Shown piece after piece: positions 45,996-57,486 of a stretch of 64,000 nucleotides of DNA. Every line of letters starts with the position of its first letter. The stretch's first letter is position 1. The notes below the pieces were generated by a model. That model was not told the DNA's origin. It saw nothing but the letters and a program-made list of their open reading frames with translations, and made no database searches. The translations under genes and the position numbers were made by a program. The stretch is from Owenia fusiformis (Eukaryota > Annelida > Polychaeta > Sabellida > Oweniidae): assembly GCA_903813345.2 (NCBI GenBank), contig CAIIXF020000006.1:36483936-36547935 (forward strand), in the 5' to 3' direction.

Positions 45996-47293
45996 TGATA
46001 CGACGTCAGATACTGTACATCACGGCGTAACATTGTAATTGTTCATTTTACCGACAAAATGCAAAGATCGACGCGATAAATATGCGCAATGCTCCTCCAA
46101 GTAAAGTAAAGTTTTTTTCAGATTTATATGCGCTTCAATACAAGTCTATATTCAAAAAGGTTGTGTCACGATATACAGAATTACATGTAGAATCACCAGA
46201 AAGTAGACATTTCAAACCTTACCCGTTTTCTTCTTTGTCGCGCTTTTCGGCCCTGCGCTTTCGTTGTCGTACCGTCTTTCTAGACTCTTTCACAGTGTCC
46301 CTTGTCATATTCATCTGATATACACAGAGGGGAAGATATGAAGGATTGTTAAATGCATTATTTGTTATTTATTTTAACCCGAATATTTAGTTTTATTTAT
46401 TTAAAGCAATGAATAATAAAGGAGAACATATAATACGCTAACGGCGTAACGTCTTATTTTGTAAAGGCTTCACTTGGGGTTGCGGTGATAAAATGATGTC
46501 TATCTCAATATATACTGGTTCAAATTAAATGAAATTAATTGTATGTAGTAAGGGGTATATTTAAAAGAACATGCTGAAACATTGGAAAGTTTTGAATGTT
46601 TATCCCTTAATTAGAAATATTTGAACTCAAAAATTGAAACGTAATTTTCTAAATTTTTCACATGGCTTCACTTCATATTTCTTTCAATTTATACTTCTTA
46701 CAGACTGAATTTTAATCTAAATGATATAGTTTTTTGATAAAAATATAGAATATGATATGCCTTTCAGAAATCAAAAAAGAATAATTCACCTTTCAAACGA
46801 TTTAATGTTTAATTGATCAAAATATATATCTTGTTGGTACGAAATTCTGCCTGTCCACACTTTTTTTGAATAAATATAAGCGTTAAGTTAGCATTGTTAT
46901 ATTATGACGTCATCACACAGAATCTGTTTGTCTTTTCCAAAATGGTGAATTTAAATATTGTGAAAATTTGAGAAAGATCCGTTAAGAAATGAAATAGTTA
47001 TCTTCATTTTTCGTTTAAAATTAAAATCATTTTCTTCAAAATGTTACAATCCACACCCGGTTTTAGCATAGAAAGTCGCATAATACGGCTTGCGTGATTC
47101 TCATTTAAAAAGTCCCAGATCAGTAATTTAGAATTCTGATAGGCAAAATATTTCATGGACATACGTGTTCAACTGATGACGAAAAATTGTAGAAAAATAT
47201 GATTTTGCTGTCGAGATATTGCGGGTTTAAAAGTAAGTACGCATGTAAAAATGCAGTAAAATGCTGCGATGTACAGTATCTGACGTCGTATCA
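45996..47293. mobile_element. 1.3-kb segment with 26-bp inverted ends (TGATACGACGTCAG)
   Basis: TGATACGACGTCAGATACTG... at 45996-46021 is exactly complementary to 47268-47293. This suggests a TIR element, but no target duplication is evident. It holds one good minus-strand exon (46223-46314) and otherwise AT-rich sequence. Confidence 0.5.
46223..46314 (-). CDS. Candidate exon with Arg/Lys-rich peptide
   Basis: On the minus strand a pyrimidine-rich acceptor (CTTCCCCTCTGTGTATATCAG) abuts ATGAATATGACAAGG, and the frame runs 30 codons to a good donor (AACGG/GTAAGG at 46222). The peptide includes RKTVRQRKRRAEKRDKEE, a strongly basic, probably helical, nucleic-acid-binding-like stretch. No partner exon was found. 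It may be part of a gene carried by the surrounding TIR segment. The gene is not recognised. Confidence 0.35.
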
Positions 47294-48519
47294 GATGGAT
47301 TAATTTGATTTTATATAATTACCAATACTCTGATAAAACATTTATAACAGTTTCACGGTAATTTACGCATAACGATCAGTTGATAGACATTGAAAGATAA
47401 CAGCTAAAGAGTTTTCTCTTTGTTCAGCGTACCTTTTCCATTTTATAAGTCTTTACAAAAATACGTTACATGCAAGCAGATGCCAAGTTATTTGGAACTT
47501 CCATAAGCATAATTAACCGAAAAAAAAATTACTACAAAAATCACTATGAAGACCTAACTGAAAAATATCGCCAATTGAACGAGCATTATAGAAACATAAA
47601 GCACGAGATACGCATGGGACGATAGAGGCAACAAAAGCAAGATGATTTTTCCCCTTTTCGAAAAATAAAACCGGGGGTAGATCACTAAAAATATATAGAC
47701 TTCAAGAGTTTCAAACATCAGAAGAAACAAGTTTGATAGCGAAAGTTATGAGATGCGAAATCAGAAATCCGAAAAAGGAACGAGTCTGACACGAAAGAAA
47801 TTTGTTTCTCTAAAGCGGAAAGTTAAGCGACTAAAACAAAAATCTCAGAATAAACCAAAGCATAGTAATAAAAACACTTCCAGTTGCCATGAAAAAGGGT
47901 TCTTGTGATAGGAACTTGGAGAGGGAGAGGGGGTCATCGGCGAAGTGCTCCGCAGATAATGGTGTCAAGAGAAACGTCTCTACACCAGTGCAGATGATTT
48001 TTATGATTAAACTATACGTCACCCTTAATGGACTGGACTCGACATCAATATCATGTTTCAATTGATAACGTAGACTCGAGTAGAATAAGGACTGGCTTCT
48101 TGATTTGGAATATGTTAAAGGGACATTTCAGATCATATCTCGATAGATGATGTTTGTACTCCAATATGACGTAAATGGTTGTCCTGTTGTGATACATGCA
48201 GGAAAAACGTCACTAAGTCAACCTGCAACTGGTTAAGCATGTATCAAAAGCTAAACCCAAAGGAAAAATTACTCAAATTGTAAGATCAAGTCAGAGAACC
48301 ATACCTGGTATGTGAGCTAAAAAAGTAAACATATGCCAAGGGTGTCAAACATTAATTTGACGACATGGCATCTGTCATCCCATTGTCATTCAATCTAAAA
48401 ATGTAAATCTTGGTTTCATGAATCAGTGCGATGTTTTGGTAAAGTTGGTGTGAAAAGAATGTAGAAGAGATGTGTTCAGTGCATATAAACTTTGCGGACG
48501 TAATACGTACATATACTTA
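47294..48519. other. AT-rich region with possible decayed coding sequence
   Basis: Positions 47540-47900 have Lys/Arg/Glu-rich stretches in several plus-strand frames (for example NHYEDLTEKYRQL), interrupted by stops; this could be an old ORF relic. Nothing firm can be annotated. Confidence 0.3.
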
Positions 48520-49100
48520 GTAGCCTGGCCAGAACAAGTCATGCCTCTCTATTTTCTCAATAACTTTCTCAATTTTGAATATTTTTTCATAAAATTTTCA
48601 CAGAATATACTTTAAAGAATTCCTAACATATAATTTTTTTTATATGGTAAATGCCTCATTAGTTTCATTGTTACAACCTTTTAAAAAATATTGTCATATT
48701 CTGTTGATGGGTCATTTTTGTCGCCATTTGAAAGCATCTTTTATCTCCATCATGTATGACAATAGGCGAGTAGTAATGCCTTTTATGGGACGAGCAGTAT
48801 AGAGGTTTGAGATCATGAGGTCTTGAAATAGTATGGTGGATTTAGAACACTTAAAAAGATAAATGATCCCCTATCAAAGACTGCAATCAAATTTGTAGAC
48901 CATATTAGGACAACAGAATATGACATTATTTTTTAAAAGATTGTAACAATGAAATTAATGAGGTATTTACCATATAAAAAAAGCTGAATGTTAGGAGTTC
49001 TTTAAAGTTTATACTGTGAAAATTTCATGAAAATTTTTTTTTCAAAATTGAGAAAGTTATTGAGAAAATAGAGAGGCATGACTTGTTCTGGCCAGGCTAC
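48520..49100. mobile_element. 581-bp foldback MITE
   Basis: The arms of about 195 bp are almost fully complementary, starting GTAGCCTGGCCAGAAC and ending GTTCTGGCCAGGCTAC, with TA on each side (48518-48519, 49101-49102). The loop is about 180 bp. It has no ORF. It would fold into one long hairpin if transcribed. Confidence 0.85.
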
Positions 49101-50530
49101 TAGTTATTCTCTTTTACGATATTTTAAAATACAATGTGAAACACGACAGGGTTTTGACGGAACATTTTACATAAACGTGATCATATTTGGATACAAATAC
49201 ACACTGGTTGTTTCTCAGTTCAGCTTGTTAATATCCTACATATCAAAAATGTCGATTCGTGAAGTTAGCGGTCCCTAAAGTGAACTTTCTAACTCATTGT
49301 CATTTGTTTCTAATTGTCTTGTGAAAATCGACATGCAGATGAATAGTGAACTAGCCTAATGATCAATTCTTCCCAAATAGAACTGTTACCATTTTCTTAT
49401 CGTCTTAAGCATCATTTTTCATGATCACATCAATTCATGTTTCAATAGAGTCGACTTTTTCAATTTTATTCAAATGAAAAACAAAGGGGAAGTTAAAAAT
49501 TGAGAAAAACGATAGATTTTATTGGTTCATGTTGACAAAGTGATGCACATCAAAAAGAAAAAGCTTGCAGTCCAAATCCATTTGCGATTTTAAAGGACAG
49601 TTAAGTACCATGAGGAACGTTCTTGGTTTTTTGAAAATGATGCATTCTAATTTGAATAGCTTGACACATTAATCAGGGGGTCAAGGTGTGAAAATCGACA
49701 TGTTTGAGACGGACCCTAATTTCAATTTGAAAATTCGCCTATTTTTACTTTAATGCCTTGGGTAACGAATGTACAAATGTTTGAAGATATATACTATATA
49801 TCTATTTGAAAAAAACATTTTAGGATTTTTTTCACTTTTTAACAAAATCAATTTTACACTTAAGTGGTTTTGAGTGAATAGTGAAACCTGTATATTTGAA
49901 CTTAAACAAACACCTCTCCATGTGGACACATTTTCTTGGTTCAAAGTTCGTCATATCTCATTGACCCACATAGTGAAGAAACTTTGAAATGTGAACATTG
50001 CTAATACGAACACTTTTGGCTTGTGCCAGAGAATTAGACAGGTTTTACTGTATCTGGTGTATGGCCTCTTTCTCGAGAAAGGATATAAAAAGAAGTTCAT
50101 TCATGCCCTAAAACGAGGCTCACTTATCAACCTATGGACTGTTTACCAATCATAGAATGAGAAACAGGATACTGAAATAATATTTCTAAATATATGATTT
50201 AGACAGGATGGAATTTTACTGCTTTAGATGAAAAGTTTTCCTTCTTTTAATGATAATAAACCATCCTTTGCGTACGGACTGTCAAGGTTCATTTTTGACT
50301 TGTTTATTCTAATCTTTGTATTGCAATTGTATTTTGAGATGTTTACTTCATGCAGAGAGAAGGGTGTTGCTGTGAAAAATGCAATGGAAAGTCATCCAAT
50401 TTAGAGCGCTTGAACTCATTATTACGCATGACATTAATTTCGAGGCACCTAACGAAAATTTAAGTACGATACAATGATCATTATGATACAACAATTAAAT
50501 TGTCTATCATTCGTGTAACTTTATTTTGTT
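49101..50530. other. AT-rich spacer with small inverted-end elements
   Basis: Contains GTGAAAATCGACATG at 49321 and 49688. An AGTGAAACCTGTAT ... ACAGGTTTTACTGTA pair at about 49876-50052 belongs to the same MITE family as 3798-3914. No exon is recognised. Confidence 0.5.
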
Positions 50531-50534
50531 AAAC

Positions 50535-51290
50535 ACAAAGGAGTGGTATCGATATGGAGAACTTTTTGAACACACGCTTCTCTTAAACCAGTCATAAAAA
50601 AAATCTAAAAATTTAAATCATCGTCAATTTAATGGTCATCTTTTGAATGGTAACAATATAATTTGAAAAATATATATACGTGTATACATTCATGTATATT
50701 GTTTTAGAAAACACATCAAACACTTGTTTTCTTGGTATCATGTTTCCAGAGTGAAATGAAACGTCTTTCCGAACCTCATTGGAACAAATTGACATAAACA
50801 CAACATGTTTAGGTCTCTCAATATTGTAATTGTACAAAGGACATTTTGGTTGATTTTAAAAAAGTATCTTGTTAATGAAATAAAATGTTCATCTTGATTT
50901 TTATCTATTTAGGGGGATTTTGTTTTAATTTTTTTGAATACTTTTTTAAAATCAACCAAAAATTCCTTTGTATAACTATAATGTTGAGAGGTCTAAAACA
51001 TGTTGTATATGCTATTTTGTTCAAACAAGGTTCGGAAAGACATTTTATTTCATTCTCAATTGGTAGAATAGAAAGGGGCAAAAACAATTGCACTAAAAAA
51101 CAAAAAACAAACAAAAATGTTAACAAAAACAGTTATATAAAATATTTCTAAATAATTTTCGCATTAAATTGTTGTCAATCAGTCAACATTCATAAAATAC
51201 CGTGATAATAATAATGATTGGTTTAAGAGAAAAACATTGTTGAATTCAGTTCTCAATATCGATACCAATCCTTTGTCGGATTTTCTACGA
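50535..51290. repeat. Imperfect inverted repeat (~330-bp arms)
   Basis: GGTATCGATATGGAGAAC at about 50546 faces GTTCTCAATATCGATACC at about 51252. Further pairing covers CGTCTTTCCGAACC / GGTTCGGAAAGACA and TTTTGGTTGATTTTAAAA / TTTTAAAATCAACCAAAA. The arms have diverged considerably, so this is an old foldback element. The ORFs facing each other across it are by-products. Confidence 0.7.
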
Positions 51291-52201
51291 TTGGAACATT
51301 TGACAGGACATGATCGGAGTGCCTGAATTATTCTTACAGAACTTACAGAATCACAGTTGTGATCAGGTCGGATCTTTCTTTTCAATTCAACTCATTCTCA
51401 TGTAAGTTGTGGAGTTATGTTATATCTATTTATTAATCAGTCGCACATCTTATAACACGCAGTGGCGGATTCAGAAATTTACTCGGGGAGCGGGGAAATT
51501 TTGTGTCTGGAAAAAGAAGGCCCATTTTTGAAAAACTGCCCCATACCCCCCGCCAATGACACGAACTGAATAACTGAAAATGTATTCTATTACATGTGAA
51601 CATCTCTGATAATCAGACCACTTCTGCCTTGTAAAGAAAACTGATAAGAGGGTGTGATATCTCACGATGGCACATGAACAGACTATATCATATGTCTCCT
51701 GATATGGGCCATGTGATCTCTCAGAAGGTCAAAAAAACAAAAACAAGTTATGAAGTTGTTCCCATGTTGATAAATACTGATAAATCATCATGTTTCAATC
51801 ACTTAAGATAATTTAAACCTAAGAAACAGACACCAGACATGATGTGATTTTCAAAAGAGAACAAATGAATTACATAGATCAAAAAATAGTACCATGGGTA
51901 CTGCGCTCAATGGGAAGGTTTCAATTTTTAATATTTACAGTTTTTTACATTTTGCTGAAACTTGTAGACATTATTGATAACCTCGAAATTAAGATACCTG
52001 TACAATTTCAAGCTTTTTCGCAAGAAAAGTGGTGGTCATTTTGAATCTTTGCTAATTGTTTTGTCAAATCTTGTAGACATTATTGAGATCCTATAAATAA
52101 GGTACCTGTACAATATCTCTCACAAACGTTGCACTTTTGAATAATGTGTAACCGATCTGTGCCATATTAATACCACTGGCATTTGGTTGCTCTATATACC
52201 G
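51291..52201. other. Spacer, nothing recognised
   Basis: No splice-framed ORF, repeat or RNA is apparent. Confidence 0.4.
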
Positions 52202-52354
52202 TACTCGCCAACCTAAGATCAAAAATTTGCGGTCGTTTTTACGGGAAAATTGTAATTTGTTTTACTGTAGTATGTCATTTTTCACGGAAAACGAAAATTT
52301 AACGGTAGATTCCCGTAAAATACGGTAGGTTGGCATGTTGGTAGGTTGGCAGGT
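52202..52354. mobile_element. Short relative of the 4595-6878 element
   Basis: CGCCAACCTAAGATCAAAAA on the left and ACGGTAGGTTGGCATG on the right match the ends of the 2.3-kb element, with GCGGT and CGGTAGATTCCCGTAAAA inside. At about 150 bp it is a MITE-sized deletion derivative. The right end contains a small TTGGCATG/TTGGCAGG duplication. Confidence 0.7.
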
Positions 52355-53768
52355 TCATATATTGGATAAAAGGTACTTGTAAAAACTGTTTCACTTTTTC
52401 GAACAACTGTTACATATTTGGCGCTTTAATTGTTAGTAGCATTTTTAGATCTCTAGGCATCCGATGAGAATGCACAATTGAACAAAACATTTGACCAAAC
52501 GGTAGTCGATTCCGAGACCGGAATTGCTATTTATGCTCAACTTAAGACGTGGTATTAATGGTAACTCCACGTTTATTATTTAGAGACTTGATGGGGCGTA
52601 ACTTGAAACGACGGGGTCAATTTTGAACAGACTCGGGGGTGACTTCGGAATATCAGAATTGCTGCGTTAAATGCCAAAACATGAAGACGTAGCGACTGTT
52701 GGTTGTAATGGGGGTCCATTCTGCAATTATGGGCGAGAATGGATAAAAGACTGGCGTGATTACTAGACGTATACATTGTAGTTGAAAGCTATGAAAATTT
52801 GCTTCATCTCACAGTTGGGGACCAAAAGGCCGCTAGAACGAGGAATTTTGTACACTAAAGCAATTCACCACCGACAGAGGCATTTTTGTTTTGCTTTAAG
52901 TGGCACAACTATGGAGAAAAACGGTGCATTATGAGACTCACAATCCTTGGTTTTCAAACACCTCGTAGGTTTAAGATTTAAAAAAAGTTCAAAATCAAAT
53001 TAACGGTTTTAGGGGACATAATGGTTTCGATACGTCCTGATTAGTTGGTACCCCGTGTCAATATGGGGTCTTAAAATATCAAAGAGGCTGTCAAAATGTA
53101 AGAATTTCCAGTAATTTTATCATTTGAACAAAATGCTCACCCTCAAACTGGGTGCTATAATCAATAAAAATATATTTCTCTGTTGTAAAATAATCATCAA
53201 CAAGAAAAATACTAAGTATGACTTTTAGACATAGAAAATAATTTATTTAGAACAGATTTATAACATTCATATGTATAATATAAATGAAAACAAATATACA
53301 GGAGTTGTAACTTGTAAATGTCATATTTTACACAGTCTACTGCACAACTGAAATAAATAACATGATTTTTGCGGCTATGTGCCAGACTGTGATATTACAT
53401 ATAAAGAAACGGCACAATACAATAAACTGTACAAAAAAATCAATCTCAATATGATGATGCTAAAAGTCATCTGTGAAAAGGCGAGGTAGATTCCTCGGGA
53501 ATTAGCACCTACAGTAAACGGCGTGTTCATAGAGTGTCTTCTGTACTGATCACTATTGCTTATCGTTAATAAGTGTTCCTCATAGAGATGTTCAAACAAT
53601 CAGATGTTCAAACAATCAGATACATGTGTGGATTTTTTACATTTTTCTCGCAGGAGCTCGTGATATGATAATTAGTGAAACCTCCATTAAGACTTGCTGA
53701 AAATTGCACTTATTTAACGGCTATTTTAATTTGTTTAAGTCTCCACCAATATTTTGAAAAATTTCCAG
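52355..53768. other. Spacer, nothing recognised
   Basis: Unique AT-rich sequence; no supported coding region. Confidence 0.4.
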
Positions 53769-53821
53769 GAATTCTCATCCAGCGGCTTTTCCAAGAGGAC
53801 GGAATAGCCCAGAATTCAAAG
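53769..53821 (+). CDS. Candidate short plus-strand exon
   Basis: ATTTCCAG ends at 53768 and a perfect donor AAG/GTGAGT lies at 53822. The 53 nt between are open in the frame ILIQRLFQEDGIAQNSK (entering with two bases of a split codon). No partner exon was found and the acceptor tract is weak, so this may be chance. Confidence 0.2.
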
Positions 53822-55291
53822 GTGAGTTAATCTCCATGAAAATATGTTCATCTTTAGAGTTCATCTATGAGTTCTGGGATATTTCTTTCTCTCAATTTTC
53901 AGGAAATGAATACTGTTAATAAAGAGATACCATAATCGCCATATTTAACACCCATCCCCAATAAGCATCCACCCAGTTTCACAGAGTTCATGTAATATAG
54001 AGAAATGACCAAATTTTAAGGCAAAACTCATCTAATAGCCTATCAAATGAAACAATACTTATACATGTTTCTTAAATAGAAAATTTGTAGATGACAAAAT
54101 AGCACTGCAGAGACTAGTTAGCAAGAGAAAGTATCTCTAATGTTCAATGGCAAAGTATAAACTGACTTATCCCTCAAATAAGAAAAGAAAGCCATTTATC
54201 TAAATCATTCCATCTAATCCTAAAAGTAGTATATAAAATACGGTAACTAGTCTCATGCAAAACTCCCAAAATGGTTCAAATGGCTTTAATGGATGTTATT
54301 TGGAGAGGTCTTTTTTAGAGAGCTTTTTCAACCGGGCTCTCTAATTTAGGTTGCTCTTTTAACTAGGCTCTCTTATTTAGAGGGCTCTTTCAATTCAATA
54401 CGTAATTTGAAATGCAATACAGACATTGTTAATGTAGAACAATGGAATCAAATCAGCTTCATTTTTGATGTTTTGCACTGGACTGTATTGCACTTGGGTA
54501 ATTACAGATACACAATCTACTGTAATGTATAAGACATATAATACATGACACGTGAATACAGTTTAATATTACAGCTAACCCTCTTAATGTGAAATAATTG
54601 GGACATGTACATATTTTTCAGCTCACGTTTGGCATATTCATGGGATTCTCTAAAATAAATGAGTACAATGTTATTTTTCTGGGATTTTTTAATAAATTTT
54701 GAATTAATTAATGTAATAATTTGTTTTAAAAACTTAAGTTAATAAAAATAGAATAAAACTTTAACACATAAATACAACAATTCTTAACATCGACATACAA
54801 TTATACGTTCACTAAACATAATGATGCTTTGGTCCCATTTCCGTTAAACTAATTTACAGGGGGCTGTTTCATAAAAAGCATAGATCACATTTTTTTGATT
54901 TTCAATGTCTAACATGATGTATGGCAATTTTCTGTAAGGCAAGTGAATTTCAAAAGGGGATTAAAGTCTAAAGAATGTTCCCCATCCAATAGAATATACT
55001 AATCTAGTAATATCTATCGAATGAACATCTTGAAATTGCAATTTGGCAATAATAATGACTTCAAGAGGAATACATTTAACAGATAAATGATTATGATTGA
55101 GATATTTTTGAGTATTACTTATTATCATTGTGCCTTTTGACTATGTACGACATATATCATATTGACATTTGCTTACAATTTGTTCATCTAATTTTTCATA
55201 TATGTACACTATTTACATTTTGATTACAGTAAAGTTACAGGTCTACAAATCAATAATCATCCAATCAGATTTACGGAATTATTGCACAGAA
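53822..55291. other. AT-rich spacer
   Basis: A local GGCTCTCTAATTTAG / GGCTCTCTTATTTAG repeat lies at about 54335-54390. It is otherwise unique. It is 3' of the minus-strand gene below and may include its 3' UTR and downstream flank. Confidence 0.4.
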
Positions 55292-55432
55292 TTATTTCAA
55301 GACAATCGACTCGCAGATCTGTAATTTTAAGACATACGTGGAATGGACCCCTGTTTTACATTTGATGCAAATGTCGTCATTTTGAGAGGGTAGATATTTC
55401 TGTGCTTTCTTGGAATATGCCATGGAAAGCTC
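55292..55432 (-). CDS. Terminal exon (option 1) of an unrecognised minus-strand gene
   Basis: A strong acceptor (CTCCTTATTCATGTTGCAG, just above 55432) opens a 46-codon frame to TAA at 55292. The peptide begins ELSMAYSKKAQKYLPSQ and contains CIKCKTGVH, a Cys-pair plus His arrangement that could bind zinc. Phase 0 at its start is compatible with the donor of the exon at 56935-57036. It may be an alternative last exon to 55939-56145. The protein family is not recognised. Confidence 0.45.
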   Translation of the reverse strand, partial: ELSMAYSKKAQKYLPSQNDDICIKCKTGVHSTYVLKLQICESIVLK

Positions 55433-55938
55433 CTGCAACATGAATAAGGAGACAGTGTTACTACTCATTGTTGCTAGGTTACTAGGTTGCTACCAGGCAA
55501 TGTTGCTATGACACTTGGATGTATTATAATGTTAAGTATTTACTAGGCATTGTTGCTAGGTCACATTCTGATTTGCCATTGTTGTCAGGTAAAGAAAAAA
55601 GGTTGCTATGGGATCAGAATAGTTGCTAGGTAATTTGGTATTGAAATAAAACTGAAACTATCCACTGTTACTTGATCACATTGTTCTATGGACACTGTTG
55701 CTAGGTTACCATTTTGATAGGCTACTAGCAATTGTTGCTAAGTCAAGTTATGAGTTTAATATATTGAAAGGTCAGATAATGCTGCTAGGCAACCATGTCG
55801 CTTGACAACCACCCTCAATCTATGTTGCTAAGTCACTAAGTTGAACCGAAACTGTTATTGCTCCAGTGTATCAAAGAATACTATTTTTAGACACTGTTGC
55901 TTGGTAACCATGTCGCTATGTTACTAGATAATGCATTG
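55433..55938. repeat. Degenerate GTTGCTAGGTNAC repeat cluster
   Basis: More than ten copies of GTTGCTAGGT-like 10-13-mers, irregularly spaced, between the two possible terminal exons. Some, such as GTTGCTTGGTAAC at about 55898, resemble imperfect X-box dyads. It could be a decayed minisatellite in an intron or 3' UTR. Confidence 0.65.
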
Positions 55939-56145
55939 CTATAGTTTCCTAGTGTGTGACAGGCCCATAGTGATTCTCTTGCAGAGTTCATTGTCAATGT
56001 CATATGGGAATAGGCAGATCTCATTCTCTGTTGACATGGCAGCCTTGTACGGCTTGCTGAATATAGACCCCTTGACGGGTGTACTTGGGGCATACTTGCT
56101 AAGTGTGCACTGTTCTAACTCTAGAAATGTGATGATCTTGTCAAA
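55939..56145 (-). CDS. Terminal exon (option 2) of the same minus-strand gene
   Basis: The acceptor TTTTCACTTTCAG precedes TTTGACAAG at 56145. The 68-codon frame FDKIITFLELEQ ... GLSHTRKL ends at TAG (55939). Phase 0 fits the exon at 56935-57036, giving SVQK-FDKIITF. Inside the exon no good donor occurs before the stop, so it appears to be a last exon. The frame is open throughout, with mixed codon use unlike the AT-rich surroundings, which supports coding. The family is not recognised. Confidence 0.55.
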   Translation of the reverse strand, partial: FDKIITFLELEQCTLSKYAPSTPVKGSIFSKPYKAAMSTENEICLFPYDIDNELCKRITMGLSHTRKL

Positions 56146-56220
56146 CTGAAAGTGAAAACACAGGATATATATGAGGGTTATGTTATGGAAGGTTTTGGAT
56201 ATGGGGTATATGGAAAATAT

Positions 56221-56820
56221 ACATATCTTCCTCAGGGTCCAGGTGTTGTCAAACTGAAGTTGAAACTCATGATATAATAGAGTATACACAGTAAACACTA
56301 GTCTAATCCAAATACTTTTCAATATGAACAGCGAACACTTTTTCTCAGTCCCAATTTTGTCTCCTAATGATTAATATAAGAACAACCCTTTAAATGTGAT
56401 TACTTTCTAATCCCAATCCTTTTGGCTGATCACAGTGGTGTTTGAATATGACAGATTTACTACATGTGGAAAAATGGTTTGTTCCTCTCAGAACTTTGGC
56501 ATAAAACCCTACACTTATCTTACTGAGGGCCCAGGTGTTGTCAAACTGAAGTCGAAACACATGATATAGTAGAGTATGCACAGTAAACCCTGAACACTTT
56601 TTTTAATCCAAAAATATGAACAGCGAACACTTTTTCTCAGTCCCAATTTTGTCTCCTAATGATTAATATAAGAGCAGCCCTTGAAATGTGATTACTTTCT
56701 AATCCCAATACTTTTGGCTGATCACAGTGGTGTTTGAATATGACAGATTTACTACATGTGGAAAAATGGTTCGTTCCTCTCAGAACTTTGGCATACATTA
56801 AAACCCTAAACTTATCACCC
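56221..56820. repeat. 292-bp direct duplication in the intron
   Basis: Two copies offset by 292 bp (for example AATATGAACAGCGAACAC at 56321 and 56613; AGGTGTTGTCAAACTGAAG at 56241 and 56533). Each carries a minus-strand TTCAG/TTTGACAACACC resembling the acceptor of the real exon at 56145, so these look like duplicated decoy acceptors. Confidence 0.85.
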
Positions 56821-56934
56821 ATAAAATAAGTTGTGATAATAATAAATCTATTCCAGCAAGAGCATCAAGAAAATATAAATAATATTTAAGTTATATGCTG
56901 AATCTTGAGTATAACTTTTAAATTTTGAGTCTAC

Positions 56935-57036
56935 CTTTTGTACAGAATTCTCGTTAATAGCTGTTTCTTGAAGATCAACTGCGAAAGAATCAATTGAGCT
57001 GAGCAGTCTATATGCTTGCAAAGCGCACTCAGAAGT
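56935..57036 (-). CDS. Internal exon of the unrecognised minus-strand gene
   Basis: A 102-nt phase 0-0 exon: GGATAG/ACTTCTGAG at 57036 and AAAAG/GTAGAC at 56935. The peptide is TSECALQAYRLLSS ... ETAINENSVQK (34 residues), helical in character. The frame links to both candidate terminal exons. The first 40 or so bases are duplicated 133 bp upstream (57128-57169) next to a better acceptor (TTATTCTTTCAG), but that copy runs into a stop. Confidence 0.5.
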
Positions 57037-57486
57037 CTATCCTCAAAGAACATACTATTGCAATAAGACCTAAATGTAAAGTCCCATGACATAGCTATAA
57101 TATAATATTATGAAAGAATTAATTGTCTGAGCTGAGCAGTCTATATGCTTGCAAAGCGCACTCAGAAGTCTATCCTGAAAGAATAAATCATTACAATAAG
57201 ATCAAACTATAAAGTCCCATGACATAAATATTGGAAAATCATGATTCAATTGATGATTCCCATTTAAATATTTAATCATTTATTCAGAAAAAATGCTTGA
57301 AATTTCCATGAAATGATTATAAGCATGAGAAAATAATTAGAATCATAGATGTTCTCATTTCAGGTACTATCTTATCCTTTTAAAAAATTATTTTTTTTCA
57401 ACAGAAAAGAAGGTTTGATTATTGTCTACTGATAATAATTCTTTTTAGATAAGCAAATCTACAAGTTGAGCCACTTAAATTGCTTG
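57037..57486. other. Intron with partial exon duplication
   Basis: Positions 57116-57210 repeat the 5' half of the neighbouring exon and flanking intron with a 133-bp offset. The rest is AT-rich with no other recognisable content. Confidence 0.6.

Noticed and set aside
50885-51151. Facing ORFs across the 50535-51290 inverted repeat
   Set aside because: Low-complexity peptides produced by the inverted repeat; no splice or family support.
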